Shown here: in pieces, positions 45,989-54,964 of the stretch | Layout: every line of letters starts with the position of its first letter | Numbering within the stretch: position 1 is the stretch's first letter | DNA from: UBA12191 sp964422295 | GTDB taxonomy: Bacteria; Planctomycetota; UBA8108; UBA1146 | Direction: 5' to 3' | Length of the DNA: 64,000 nt | Assembly: GCA_964422295.1 (NCBI GenBank) | Contig: CAYRAM010000002.1 | Location: 1-64,000 of the forward strand | The notes under the pieces: model-generated | The model's input: the letters and a program-made list of their open reading frames with translations, nothing else | The model's database searches: none | What the model was told of the DNA's origin: nothing | Position numbers and translations under genes: made by a program

Positions 45989-47161
45989 TCAGGAGTCGGA
46001 CCTCTTCAATTCCTTCAACACGCAGGCTTCAATCTTCTGTCCCCTGCGCAGAAGAGCGAGGATCCACTCGCCCGCCTCGCCGGAAAATCTGCGTCGTAAG
46101 CGGGCAGGGTCCTCCTTGACTCCGCGGGTCTTGATACTGGCCGGTGCGCATCCCTGCTGTCGGAACCATTCAACGATCTTCTTTTCATGCCAGCCCATCT
46201 GGGCGACAACTGAAAAACTTCTGAACCACGGGCTGGTACGCTGCTCATCCCCCGCCAGCCAACCGAGTCCCGGATACCACTCCCCTGCAGAGATTTCCGA
46301 TTGCAGGTGTCCGATGAGGCCGGAGCGCTCGATTGCGGGGCGAGGTTCATGCAGAAATGCAGGTTGCTTCAACGAACTCTGTTCAAGAGGTTGTAACTCA
46401 CCACTGATCGTCAAATCGAGATCGACGATGGTTGCCGAACGACGCGAGCCGGTGGCCAAATCCCCACACCACAAAGTTGCCTCCACGAGGTCAGATCCAT
46501 CCTGGATCCATTCGACTTCTCCATGAGGAAGTTTTTCTGCATCGATGCCGGGGCCGCACTTCAATGCCATCGATTTGTGTCGGTCGATCAACTCTTCGAT
46601 GACTTGGGGACCCGGGATCATGTCTTCATAGGAGTGGAGCCTGTTAGATCCCTGTCGTCGGGAAGGATCGAGATGCAGTGGATAGGGGGGGAGAGGGAGG
46701 GATTCAGCTGTTGCGACCAATGGGTGGATCTGCCCATGCTGAAGATGGCATTGAGCGAGATTGAAGCGGGCCAACATCACTCTCAGCGGGTTGCGATCGA
46801 CATAGATCAGGGGGCCCCCTTCTGCGAGAGCTGCGGCGTCGCTGCCAATTCCGCAACAGAGATCGATGATGGGGTCGTCGCCGACCTGTCGCCGCAACTT
46901 TGCAGCTTTATATTCGGCGACCGTGGATCTTGTTGCTTGTTCTGCCCCCTCCCGGTCCATGAGCCAGGAGTTCGCATTCTTGAGTCTTCTCTTCGACTTC
47001 CTCCTTGCATCCATCACCTCAAGAACGACAGAAACTTCCTCAAGTGTCCCAGCCTTGCGCAATCGTGATATGGCGGAGACGTCCCCGGGGGGGATGTCCT
47101 GGGCCAGCTCCAGAAGCGGAGACAGGTTGCCGCGGATGAGTTTTCTCCAAGCTTCATTCAT
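45989..47161 (-). CDS. Class I SAM methyltransferase with THUMP-like C-terminal domain
   Basis: About 390 aa. SAM-binding core IIDLCCGIGSDAAALA, acidic strand IYVDRNPLRVMLARFN, and catalytic-site-like LHLDPSRRQG. The N-terminal ~90 residues are helical, and the C-terminus (GWHEKKIVEWFRQQGCAPASIKTRG, followed by RRRFSGEAGEWILALLR) matches the THUMP-like domain found in this family. Such proteins are predicted RNA methyltransferases; the substrate is unknown. ATG choice between 47170 and 47161; the latter has TAGGA eight bases upstream. Divergent from the porin gene, with a regulator site between. Confidence 0.75.
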   Translation of the reverse strand: MNEAWRKLIRGNLSPLLELAQDIPPGDVSAISRLRKAGTLEEVSVVLEVMDARRKSKRRLKNANSWLMDREGAEQATRSTVAEYKAAKLRRQVGDDPIIDLCCGIGSDAAALAEGGPLIYVDRNPLRVMLARFNLAQCHLQHGQIHPLVATAESLPLPPYPLHLDPSRRQGSNRLHSYEDMIPGPQVIEELIDRHKSMALKCGPGIDAEKLPHGEVEWIQDGSDLVEATLWCGDLATGSRRSATIVDLDLTISGELQPLEQSSLKQPAFLHEPRPAIERSGLIGHLQSEISAGEWYPGLGWLAGDEQRTSPWFRSFSVVAQMGWHEKKIVEWFRQQGCAPASIKTRGVKEDPARLRRRFSGEAGEWILALLRRGQKIEACVLKELKRSDS

Positions 47162-47218
47162 GGCAAGCATCCTAGAGAAGGACTCATCAATTGAAACAAT
47201 TTGGTGTCAATTCACTTT

Positions 47219-47234
47219 GTTTGGCTTGCCAAAC
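47219..47234. promoter_or_regulatory. DtxR/MntR-type operator, site 1
   Basis: GTTTGGCTTGCCAAAC, inverted repeat that extends to TTG...CAA on both sides (47217-47236). It lies 95 bp before the porin ATG and 57 bp before the divergent methyltransferase start. Confidence 0.8.
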
Positions 47235-47328
47235 AACAGGGGTCAGATTTACGCTCTCCCCATCGGCGTCATCCGAGGGTCGCCGGTTTCATTATTTTCA
47301 GGACAGGCAGCGAGAGGATCAGCGTTCG

Positions 47329-48468
47329 ATGACGATGCAAAACCTACTGAGTGGACTTGTTTGCGCACTGATGATCGTGGGAGCTTTCCAAAGTGTCGAA
47401 GCGCAGGCAGATCGGAATGACGGCCGCCCTGCTGCCGAAGATGATCGGGATATCCGGGTGGGTGGATACCTCGATCTTGAGTTGTTCATGAATGGAGATC
47501 GATTCGATTTCAAGCAGCATCGGTTGGTCCCCATGCTGGATGCCAACATCAGCGAGAATGTCAGTTTCTCGGCAGAAATCGAGTTTGAGTACGGGGGAGC
47601 GAGTGCAGCCCGTGGAGACGGGGAAACCAAGGTGGAGTATGCCTTCGCAGATATTGACTTCGATGGCTGGACCCTGAGATCGGGAGCCATCCTGATTCCT
47701 CTGGGTTCGACCAATCTCTATCACGATTCTCCGATGCGGCAATTGACCCAGCGCCCATTTGTTGCAAGAACCATCGTTCCATCGACTCTGACCAGCGCAG
47801 GGATGGGGGGAGTCTGGGGAGCCAGTGATGGAACCTGGAATGCGGAAGTTTATCTGGTCAACGGGTTTCAGGGGGAGGATGGAGCGGGGGGTTATCTGTT
47901 TGATGCCTCCAGTGGAATCCGTGGGGGAAGGCCGAGCCTGAAAACAAATCTTGGGGATCGTGCTGCGAGTTTTGTTGGCAGATTTGCCTATAGCCCCGCG
48001 TTGGGCACCGAAGTCGGTTTCTCGATGTGGAATGGCCCCTGGGATGAAGCAGGGGATCTGGATTTGGGTATCCAAGTCATCGACATCTCCACAGATCTTG
48101 GAACTTGGGCGGACTCCCTGGGGTCGACGATCCTCAATTTTGAAATGGGGCAGGTTTCCATCGATCGGGATGCTGCGGCGATCGCAGGAGGAGTTCCTGA
48201 AACACTGGGCGCCACCTCCCTGGAGATCTCAAAAAGGATGTTCCCTGATTTTGTCACTCGACTCTGGGGCGAAGATTCCTCCTGCGCATTGACGATACGT
48301 TGGGAAGAGGAGGACTTGTCTGGACCGGTCAAGAATCGCATGACTTATGGCTTCAACATGAGGCCCACCGACGAAACCGTGCTCAAATTCGATTACGAAC
48401 AGGAATCTGTCGACGGCTCTGAAGATCCGGACGCCACCTTTATCGTCTCCGCTGCGACCTACTTCTAG
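47329..48468 (+). CDS. Outer-membrane porin, phosphate-selective-porin (OprO/P)-like
   Basis: 379 aa. Signal peptide NLLSGLVCALMIVGAFQSVEA. The rest has the alternating pattern of a beta-barrel (VGGYLDLELFMNGDRFDFKQ, VSFSAEIEFEY, FADIDFDGWTLRSGAILIPL) and ends in Phe (FIVSAATYF), the C-terminal OM signature. Start at ATG 47329 after GAGAGGAT; the frame is open from 47191 but that would include the operator. Presence of a metal-type operator upstream suggests expression under metal limitation and a role in metal or anion uptake; substrate unproven. Confidence 0.75.
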   Translation: MTMQNLLSGLVCALMIVGAFQSVEAQADRNDGRPAAEDDRDIRVGGYLDLELFMNGDRFDFKQHRLVPMLDANISENVSFSAEIEFEYGGASAARGDGETKVEYAFADIDFDGWTLRSGAILIPLGSTNLYHDSPMRQLTQRPFVARTIVPSTLTSAGMGGVWGASDGTWNAEVYLVNGFQGEDGAGGYLFDASSGIRGGRPSLKTNLGDRAASFVGRFAYSPALGTEVGFSMWNGPWDEAGDLDLGIQVIDISTDLGTWADSLGSTILNFEMGQVSIDRDAAAIAGGVPETLGATSLEISKRMFPDFVTRLWGEDSSCALTIRWEEEDLSGPVKNRMTYGFNMRPTDETVLKFDYEQESVDGSEDPDATFIVSAATYF

Positions 48469-48590
48469 GCGGGTTCGACGGCACCTGTAAAGGCATTCAA
48501 GGGGCGAATTGACCTCGAATCGCGGTGCTTCAGCCAATTTCAGGGGGGCTGGAGTAAGAATTCGATCAAAAGCATGGAGTCAAGTCGTTT

Positions 48591-48606
48591 GTTTGGGTTG
48601 CCAAAC
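48591..48606. promoter_or_regulatory. DtxR/MntR-type operator, site 2
   Basis: GTTTGGGTTGCCAAAC, 77 bp before the FMN-binding/ApbE gene that heads the feoB operon. Same inverted repeat as sites 1 and 3. Confidence 0.82.
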
Positions 48607-48683
48607 GGTACCAATTCGGTTCTATTTGCCTCGGGTTCGCCGATCGGCGCCCCAAGGATTCATCCCCCCGTGAAAGTTGCTTC

Positions 48684-50321
48684 ATGCGGACCGCATCACA
48701 CCGTGTCAATTCGACTCACGAACCGTTGTACCCGTGCCGGCTACTTCGGGCAGGGTCGCAATTGCTATGGGTGAGCATCGTGCTCTTTGCGACTCTGGGG
48801 GACACCCGTGCGATGGAATCGATGGTCCCTTCTGAATCGGAACGGAAACCCGGTGAACTGATTCTCCCCGAGAAGACGTCAGGGAAATTCGATCGAGAAA
48901 TCCTGCAAGAATTGTGGCCAGGAGAAATCCTCGTCGAAAAGTGTATTGTTCCAATTGAAGGAGAATTGAAGAGGGCGATCGTTCAGAGATGCAGAGTCAA
49001 GACGACGGATCACCTCAGTACGATCTTCAGAATTCGCGATGCCAAGAGTCAGGAATTGGGACACGTGGTGATTCTTGATGAGATTGGCAAATATCGGCCA
49101 ATCACCTTTTTTGTTGCCCTCGATGCAAGAGATCATGTCCTCGATCTTCAGGTATTGGTGTACCGGGAACATATTGGCAAGGAGATTGAGTCTGCACGAT
49201 TCACACGCCAATTCAGGGATAAACGATCTTCCAGCATCCTGAAATTGCATCGGGATATCCGCAATTTGTCAGGGGCAACATTGTCGGCTCGCGCTGCAGT
49301 TCGAGCGGTGAGAAGAGCCTTGGCCACCGTGGAAGAGGCCGTGCGTGCAGACGATGGGCTCCTCTGGCAACGCCATTCGGGACCTGTTCTCACTTACGGA
49401 GACCTCGGGGGAGGGGAGCCCTTCTCTGCCTCCGGGATGGAGCCATCGCCTCCCGCCGAGCAGGAAATCGGCAAGACCTCCGGCAGTACCGTGTCTTTCC
49501 GAAACGGTGAAGAGAAATTGATCCAGAGGGCGCGGCCGGCGATGGGAACGATCCTGAAAATCGACGTTTTTGGAGATCACGCCCTCGCGGCAGTCGATGC
49601 CGCTTTTGCTGAAGTGGAACGCATCGAATCCCTTCACAGCCGTTGGCGACGCGACAGTGATGTTTGCAAGGTTGAGGCCGCTTCCACCGGGCAAGCCGTC
49701 AAAGTTTCTGCTGAGACGATCGAAGTGGTCGAGAGAGCGTTACAAATGTCACGGGAGAGTGGCGGCGCTTTCGACCTGACTCTGAAAAAAGACGGATACA
49801 AATCGGTCAAGATCGATGCGCACGAGCAAACGATTACTCTGTTGAAGCCTGAGTTGATCCTCGACCTTGGCGGCATTGGCAAAGGCTATGCCCTCGATAG
49901 AGCGGCTGCCATTCTTGAATCTTATGGTTGCTCCAGTGCGCTCCTCGACTTTGGTGGACAGTTGCTCGCATTGGATCCTCCTCCGGGTGAAGAGGCGTGG
50001 CCAGTGGGTATCTTCGACCCACGTGATGGCAGGACGGTCTTGCATCAGTTGCCTCTGGTGAGGTCATCCCTCGCCACCACGGCGAACTATGAACGAGGAG
50101 ACCACCTCGTCCATCTCCTCGACAGAGAATCAAGCCACCGTGTTCTGACCACGTCAGTCATCTCTGAGAGTGCTACTCAAGCGGACTTGCTCAGTACCAC
50201 GGTTGCTCTTCTCGATCAGGATCGGGCTCAGATGGTTCTCAACAGTCAGCCCGGTGCTTCTGCGGTTCTCCTGATTGAAGGAGAGGATGAGCCCAGGTTC
50301 ATGGGTCGCTCCAAGCGCTGA
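48684..50321 (+). CDS. FMN-binding domain fused to FAD:protein FMN transferase (ApbE)
   Basis: 545 aa. N-terminal hydrophobic segment (LLWVSIVLFATLGDTRA) targets it across the membrane. Residues about 60-225 are an FMN_bind domain of the NosR/RnfG type, with flavinylation motif DIRNLSGATLSARAAV near residue 195 (Thr in SGAT-S). Residues about 275-545 are ApbE: RPAMGTILKIDVFGD, LDLGGIGKGYALDRAA, SSALLDFGGQLLAL and SESATQADLLSTT for metal/FAD binding. ApbE attaches FMN covalently to threonine, so this fusion probably flavinylates its own N-terminal domain. First gene of the operator-2 operon, 34 bp before feoB. Likely a periplasmic electron carrier linked to iron acquisition. Confidence 0.85.
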   Translation: MRTASHRVNSTHEPLYPCRLLRAGSQLLWVSIVLFATLGDTRAMESMVPSESERKPGELILPEKTSGKFDREILQELWPGEILVEKCIVPIEGELKRAIVQRCRVKTTDHLSTIFRIRDAKSQELGHVVILDEIGKYRPITFFVALDARDHVLDLQVLVYREHIGKEIESARFTRQFRDKRSSSILKLHRDIRNLSGATLSARAAVRAVRRALATVEEAVRADDGLLWQRHSGPVLTYGDLGGGEPFSASGMEPSPPAEQEIGKTSGSTVSFRNGEEKLIQRARPAMGTILKIDVFGDHALAAVDAAFAEVERIESLHSRWRRDSDVCKVEAASTGQAVKVSAETIEVVERALQMSRESGGAFDLTLKKDGYKSVKIDAHEQTITLLKPELILDLGGIGKGYALDRAAAILESYGCSSALLDFGGQLLALDPPPGEEAWPVGIFDPRDGRTVLHQLPLVRSSLATTANYERGDHLVHLLDRESSHRVLTTSVISESATQADLLSTTVALLDQDRAQMVLNSQPGASAVLLIEGEDEPRFMGRSKR

Positions 50322-50355
50322 TATCAAGGGGACCATCAAACAGGAGGTGGAGTCG

Positions 50356-52296
50356 ATGAACAGGGAACAGGGCAGAGATACGCTCCGTATCTCCATCGCC
50401 GGAAATCCCAATGTCGGCAAATCGACCCTCTTCAATGCCCTCGTTTCGGGGCGGGCACGAGTTTCCAACTATCCCGGAATCACCGCCGAAGCATTAATCG
50501 GCAGAGGGACGTGGGGCGACGTCCAGGTTGAGGTCACCGATCTCCCCGGTTGTTACGGCATGCAACTCGATCTACCTGAGTCACGGCTCTGTAAAGAACA
50601 CTTGTCTTCACCGCAAAGACCAGACCTCATCGTCAATTTGATCGATGCGGTCAGTTTGCGTCGCAACTTGAACATGCTTGCAGAGTGTCTTCAGGAAAAT
50701 AGTTCTCACATCGTCATGGTGACCCGCACCGATGAGGCCCGACTGAGGGGGATCGAGATCGACTTCGACCGCTTCAGCGAGTTGGTCGGCGTGCCGGTGA
50801 TCGAGTTGGCTCACAGGAGTTCTCACAAGCAAGAACCATTGAAGGAGATACTGCTCGAAGCAGCAAACTCTGCTCCTGCAAGGATCGAAGTGGGTGACCC
50901 CTCTGAGTGGGGTGACGATGTTGCTGCTGCAGTCACTCGACCCGTCAATCCCGAAGAAGCCCGCAAGAGGAGAAAGAGGGAGGATCGACTCGATGGTCTT
51001 TTGCTGCATCCGATTTGGGGATTGGGATCTTTTCTTCTCATCATGGGATTGCTTTTTGCCAGCGTATTTTGGTTGGCACAATTTCCCATGGAGTGGCTCG
51101 ATACTTTCTTTGCGTCAGTCTCGTCGTGGGTGGGATCCAGTATGCCCGAGGGCGAGGTCAGGGATTTGGTCACGGAGGGAATCATCGGCGGAGTTTCGGG
51201 AACGCTGATTTTTCTGCCGCAAGTCTTGCTGCTCTTCTTTCTGATCAGTCTGCTCGAAGAAACCGGATATTTGGCCAGGGCGGCACTCGTTGCAGACCGC
51301 TGGCTGAGACCCTTTGGTTTGCCAGGTCACTCCTTCGTTCCATTGCTCTCCAGTCATGCCTGTGCCATCCCTGGCATCCTCTGTACCCGGCTCATCCCCG
51401 ATCGCCGGGACCGATTGGCTGCGATTCTGGTGGCGCCATTCCTCTCATGTTCAGCGCGGTTGCCGGTATACCAACTCCTGGTGGGATTGCTCTTTCCCGG
51501 AAATCCACTCGTCGCAGGAATGGCGTTTGTGGGCTGTTATCTCCTGGGCGCATTGGCCGCCATCATGACCGCGTTTCTGGTCCGTCAGTTTTTGCTTCCA
51601 GGACGCAGCCCCAATCTCATTCTTGAGCTTCCTCCCTTCCAGAGGCCATCGATGTTGGGCTCCCTCCATACCGCTGGGCACCGGGGCTGGCTCTTCATCA
51701 AAAATGCGGGAAGCGTCATCCTGTTGATGTGCATCATATTGTGGTGGTTGGGGAGTTACCCAAAGGTGGGAGAGAGTCCCCAGGTGGTCGATTTACGTGC
51801 GCAAGCGGCGGCGACCGCCACAGCAGAGGACGCACTTGCGGTAGGGATGGAAGCGGATGCTCTTGCCGCAAAAGAGAGTACTTCCGCTTCATACCTGGGA
51901 CAGATCGGAAAAACAGTGGAGCCGATCTTTGCACCGATCGGTGCCGATTGGCAATTGTCGATCTCGGTGATGGCGAGTTTTGCGGCTCGGGAAGTGTTCG
52001 TATCAGCCACAAGCGTTATTCTCGGCACAGGCGAGGAAGGTGATGCGCAAACATTGATGGAGAAGATCGAAAATTCAACAAGAGACGATGGTGCACCCCT
52101 TCTGACTCCTTCAGCGGCAGCGGGACTGCTGGTGTTCTTTGTGCTCGCGATGCAGTGTCTGCCGACCCTCGCAGTGACCCGCAAGGAGGCGGGTGGATGG
52201 AAGTGGGCATTACTGCAATTCTTGTGGATGAGTGTCCTTGCTTGGAGCTTGGCAGCATTGACCCGGGGTATTCTCAAGTTTTCAGGAGTGGAATAA
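50356..52296 (+). CDS. feoB: Ferrous iron transport protein B
   Basis: 646 aa inner-membrane Fe2+ transporter. G-protein domain: G1 AGNPNVGKSTLFNAL, G3 TDLPGCYGMQ, G4-like VTRTDEARLRG (NxxD of other FeoB replaced by TRTD). Membrane part: Gate motifs FVPLLSSHACAIPGILCTR and APFLSCSARLPVYQLLVG, which carry the conserved cysteines, and FAAREVFVSATSVILG. Start ATG 50356 lies 8 bp after a perfect AGGAGG; the frame is open from 50275. FeoA is not fused and is encoded 2.1 kb further on the other strand. Confidence 0.95.
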   Translation: MNREQGRDTLRISIAGNPNVGKSTLFNALVSGRARVSNYPGITAEALIGRGTWGDVQVEVTDLPGCYGMQLDLPESRLCKEHLSSPQRPDLIVNLIDAVSLRRNLNMLAECLQENSSHIVMVTRTDEARLRGIEIDFDRFSELVGVPVIELAHRSSHKQEPLKEILLEAANSAPARIEVGDPSEWGDDVAAAVTRPVNPEEARKRRKREDRLDGLLLHPIWGLGSFLLIMGLLFASVFWLAQFPMEWLDTFFASVSSWVGSSMPEGEVRDLVTEGIIGGVSGTLIFLPQVLLLFFLISLLEETGYLARAALVADRWLRPFGLPGHSFVPLLSSHACAIPGILCTRLIPDRRDRLAAILVAPFLSCSARLPVYQLLVGLLFPGNPLVAGMAFVGCYLLGALAAIMTAFLVRQFLLPGRSPNLILELPPFQRPSMLGSLHTAGHRGWLFIKNAGSVILLMCIILWWLGSYPKVGESPQVVDLRAQAAATATAEDALAVGMEADALAAKESTSASYLGQIGKTVEPIFAPIGADWQLSISVMASFAAREVFVSATSVILGTGEEGDAQTLMEKIENSTRDDGAPLLTPSAAAGLLVFFVLAMQCLPTLAVTRKEAGGWKWALLQFLWMSVLAWSLAALTRGILKFSGVE

Positions 52297-52301
52297 TCAC
52301 A

Positions 52302-52418
52302 GTGACCTTCGATGATCCGCAGTTCATATTTGTGACGCTATTGGCCATTGTTGCAGTGGTAGTTCTCTTATGGAGACGGGGTGGTGGTTCATCCGACGAT
52401 TGCGGTTCCTGCTCTTAA
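52302..52418 (+). CDS. FeoB-associated Cys-rich membrane protein
   Basis: 38-codon gene five bases after feoB: a single TM helix (FIFVTLLAIVAVVVLLW), basic RRGGG linker and a Cys-containing tail DDCGSCS. This matches the short FeoB-associated Cys-rich membrane proteins (FeoC-like position). GTG start at 52302. Small but strongly supported by context and architecture. Confidence 0.75.
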   Translation: MTFDDPQFIFVTLLAIVAVVVLLWRRGGGSSDDCGSCS

Positions 52419-52515
52419 TGAAACGTGATTCCTCGCGGTCGTATGGTATCGTATCCGTGGTCAGGTTGCCCCGAGGGGCCTGATCTCAGCAAGTTGATAT
52501 TGAGAAAGGAATCCC

Positions 52516-53670
52516 ATGCTTCCAATTAGGTTAGTGAATCTCGCCTTTGCCCTGTTGTTACTGGGCACTGCGGCGTTGATTGCAGCGCCTCCTGATTCTG
52601 CAGACAAAATCGATCAGAAGCAGGAAGAGGAGGCAAAAAAGGCTTTTGATTCCATCTACGAAAAGATGAATGAAGCACAAGATGCTTACTACAAGCCCTT
52701 CATCGATGCCCGGGAGAAGGGATTGAGCCCGGAGGAAATGGACAAAATCGAACTCGATCCGGAACTTGAGCCGGTCAAAATCGTGGGTCCGGAACTGTTG
52801 CGTGGAATCGAGAAATTTGCCGGGACTGAGGCCGCACTCCAGGCTTGTGACCGGCTGATGGGGATGGCAGGCAGAAGCGATACCCAGGGGTGGATGGTCG
52901 AAAAGGTAGTCGCTGTTCTCAAAGCCCATTATCTCAAGAATCCAAACTTGTTGAATGTGGTACGCTTCGCCCATTACGGCAGTGACGCTCCGGTGATGAA
53001 GGAGTTCCTCGGTACAGTGGTGAGTGAGTCCCCCCATAGGGAGGTACAGGCCGCAAGCTGCTACTCGCTGGCAAAGATGCTGGGCAAGAAAGAGGAAACC
53101 CGGGGTGAAGGTTTGGCGATGCTGAAAAAGGTGCAAACCGACTTTGGGGATGTCCCATACAGGGGGGATCGTGTCTATGCGGACAAGGTCAAGGGCGACC
53201 TCTTCGAAATGGAAAATCTGCAAATCGGATGCGTGGCACCGGAAATCATCGGCAAAGAGATCTCAGGAAGTTTAATGCAGCTTTCTGCCTTCAGGGGCAA
53301 AGTGGTGCTACTCGATTTCTGGGGAGACTGGTGAGGACCTTGCAGGGCGATGTACCCACACGAGCGGTCGCTCGTAGAAAAATACTCAGCAGATACATTT
53401 GCCATCGTCGGCATTAATTCCGACTCCACGATTGAAAAAGCCAGGGAAGTGGTCAAAGAGAACAAACTCAACTGGCTCAACTTCTACGATGGAGGCACCG
53501 ATGGTCCCATTGCGACGCGGTGGAATGTCAGTGGTTGGCCAACGATCTACCTCATCGATGCCAAAGGAGTGATTCGATTCAAGGATGTTCGTGGCAAGAA
53601 GTTGGATGCGGCCATCGAGGTGCTGTTGAATGAAACGAAAGCTGAAAAAGCAGTAGAGGCTGGCAAGTAG
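52516..53670 (+). CDS. TlpA-like thioredoxin-fold selenoprotein (UGPC), Sec273
   Basis: 384 aa if TGA 53332-53334 is selenocysteine. Signal peptide RLVNLAFALLLLGTAALIAA. Residues about 30-235 are helical (charged start SADKIDQKQEEEAKKAFD). The C-terminal TlpA/redoxin domain reads VVLLDFWGDW-U-GPCRAMYPHE, FAIVGINSDSTIEKA, cis-Pro loop SGWPTIYLIDAKGVIRF. The TGA replaces the first Cys of the classic WCGPC, and 111 codons of clear homology follow. A hairpin with loop GGTC starts 25 nt after the TGA. SD AAAGGAATCCC. Follows the feoB unit by 98 bp and is probably periplasmic. Confidence 0.9.
53360..53375 (+). promoter_or_regulatory. bSECIS-like hairpin
   Basis: ACGAGC-GGTC-GCTCGT: 6-bp perfect stem, 4-nt loop starting GG, loop 31 nt after the TGA. 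In range for bacterial SECIS elements though further from the codon than in the other two genes. Confidence 0.72.
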
Positions 53671-53698
53671 TTTTCGCATCTTCGAATCGCGATCAGGT

Positions 53699-54385
53699 TT
53701 ATCCTGGAGATTCTTCTTTCGAAGAATCTCCAGGATTTTTTTCGTCGGTTCCAAAACCCATTGGGCACCCACCTGAGGAGGATTTCTCATCTGAGTTCTT
53801 TTTAGGAAACAGGGGAGCTTGGGGTGGAGGGTCAGCTTCGCCTTTTCCACGCCTGCGAAGTGGTGCCCACCACAGTTCATCGAGACAAGCCAAAGAACCG
53901 AGTGAGAGTGTCAGCAGCAGGAGTGATCCACCGAGAATTTGGGAAAAGAGAGCCAGGGTACTCCCCGAGGCGATCATCAAAGGCGAAAAGAGAAGCCCTG
54001 CCAGGCTGCCATATCCCGTAAACGCGAGGGTGACCTTGATGGAGGTCGACCAGGGAGTCAGTTCAAAGAGATGGAGGATGACGAAGAGGAGCATCGCCAA
54101 AGAAAAGATGTGATCGTGGATGAATGCGAGCAATTCACGGGGTGTCTTCTCTGACATCATTTCTTCCGCATCGAGATCGTTCTCATTGCCGAGAACCCAT
54201 TCACGGGCATTTTCAGGTGTAAATCCTCCCGCACTGCTGGAGTATTGGAGAGTTGCCACAAAGCACCCTCCAATGACCGATAGCAGAAAGAGTGTCAGCA
54301 GCCAGCGAGTGGAGGTGTTTGCTCGGGCGAGAGTGAAACCGGCCTGTTTGTAGAACTGGGTCAAGTCAGCGCTCCCCATCCTCAC
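53699..54385 (-). CDS. Four-TM membrane protein, cytochrome-b-like
   Basis: 228 aa. Four hydrophobic helices: WLLTLFLLSVIGGCFVATL, HDHIFSLAMLLFVILHLFEL, VTLAFTGYGSLAGLLFSPLM and LFSQILGGSLLLLTLSLGSL. Histidines within or next to helix 2 (HDHIF and LHLF) could ligate haem, as in small b-type cytochrome subunits; this is suggestive only. The C-terminal ~45 residues are polar, with Ser/Lys/Pro. It lies 55 bp downstream of feoA on the same strand, so it is probably co-transcribed. Its last codons are formed by the terminator hairpin of the convergent selenoprotein gene. Confidence 0.6.
   Translation of the reverse strand: MRMGSADLTQFYKQAGFTLARANTSTRWLLTLFLLSVIGGCFVATLQYSSSAGGFTPENAREWVLGNENDLDAEEMMSEKTPRELLAFIHDHIFSLAMLLFVILHLFELTPWSTSIKVTLAFTGYGSLAGLLFSPLMIASGSTLALFSQILGGSLLLLTLSLGSLACLDELWWAPLRRRGKGEADPPPQAPLFPKKNSDEKSSSGGCPMGFGTDEKNPGDSSKEESPG
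53701..53745 (+). terminator. Rho-independent terminator of selenoprotein operon
   Basis: ATCCTGGAGATTCTTC-TTTC-GAAGAATCTCCAGGAT followed by TTTTTT, 16-bp perfect stem. It overlaps the 3' end of the convergent membrane-protein gene. Confidence 0.92.
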
Positions 54386-54440
54386 GATGACAGATGACTT
54401 TGATTTTGGTCAGGACTGATAGGCTCAATGAGAATGCCGC

Positions 54441-54767
54441 TCAGCAATTCAGAGGAACAACTCTCAGTGTCGCTGCGATGTCTTCGCTGAGTCCCAGCCG
54501 TTGGCCTTTGATCTCAAGGACACAGGTACCGGAGTTGTGACAAACACGCAGTTCACAATCGTCACACAATCCCATCGATTCAAGGAGAGGGCGTTGATCG
54601 TGGGGAATCGATTCGGCGATGAGTCTACCGCTTTCACCCTGCTGCATATCGAAGAGTGAACGCATGCGGGACATCGTCTCGTTGGCTGCGGCTTCAAGGT
54701 TTGAGGCCCCGGAAGCGGGTGTGGGCTGGGAATGAGGGTAATAAGGTGATTCTTGATCGGCCTTCAT
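54441..54767 (-). CDS. feoA: FeoA-domain protein
   Basis: 108 aa. The C-terminal ~70 residues are a FeoA SH3-like domain: GESGRLIAESIPHDQRPLLE, SMGLCDDCELRVCHNSG, CVLEIKGQRLGLSEDIAATL. The N-terminal ~35 residues are polar and unassigned. FeoA is a cytoplasmic partner of FeoB. Here it is divergent from the DtxR-family regulator, with operator site 3 in the shared intergenic region, and is followed by a membrane-protein gene. Confidence 0.85.
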   Translation of the reverse strand: MKADQESPYYPHSQPTPASGASNLEAAANETMSRMRSLFDMQQGESGRLIAESIPHDQRPLLESMGLCDDCELRVCHNSGTCVLEIKGQRLGLSEDIAATLRVVPLNC

Positions 54768-54964
54768 GACTCTCCAGCAAAGGTGACTTCAGGTACTACC
54801 AACAGTGTCCGCCTCGACACAGAAACACCCATCGCTGCCGAAAGGTATCTTCCCTGATCGGATAGGAGACTTGTTATCGAAGGGGAGCGGCATTAACCTG
54901 CCCTCCGGTTTACAAAGTCGCCCAAGAGAGTAGTTGTACCGGTTGTTTAAGGAACCGTCAACCT

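Noticed and set aside
34831..53670. Pseudogene, sequencing error or TGA=Trp explanation for the three in-frame TGA codons
   Set aside because: All three TGAs fall exactly on a redox Cys, the frames stay intact for 75-165 codons afterwards, each has a correctly placed hairpin, and TGA serves as a normal stop in many genes here (for example gluQRS), so general TGA=Trp decoding does not fit.
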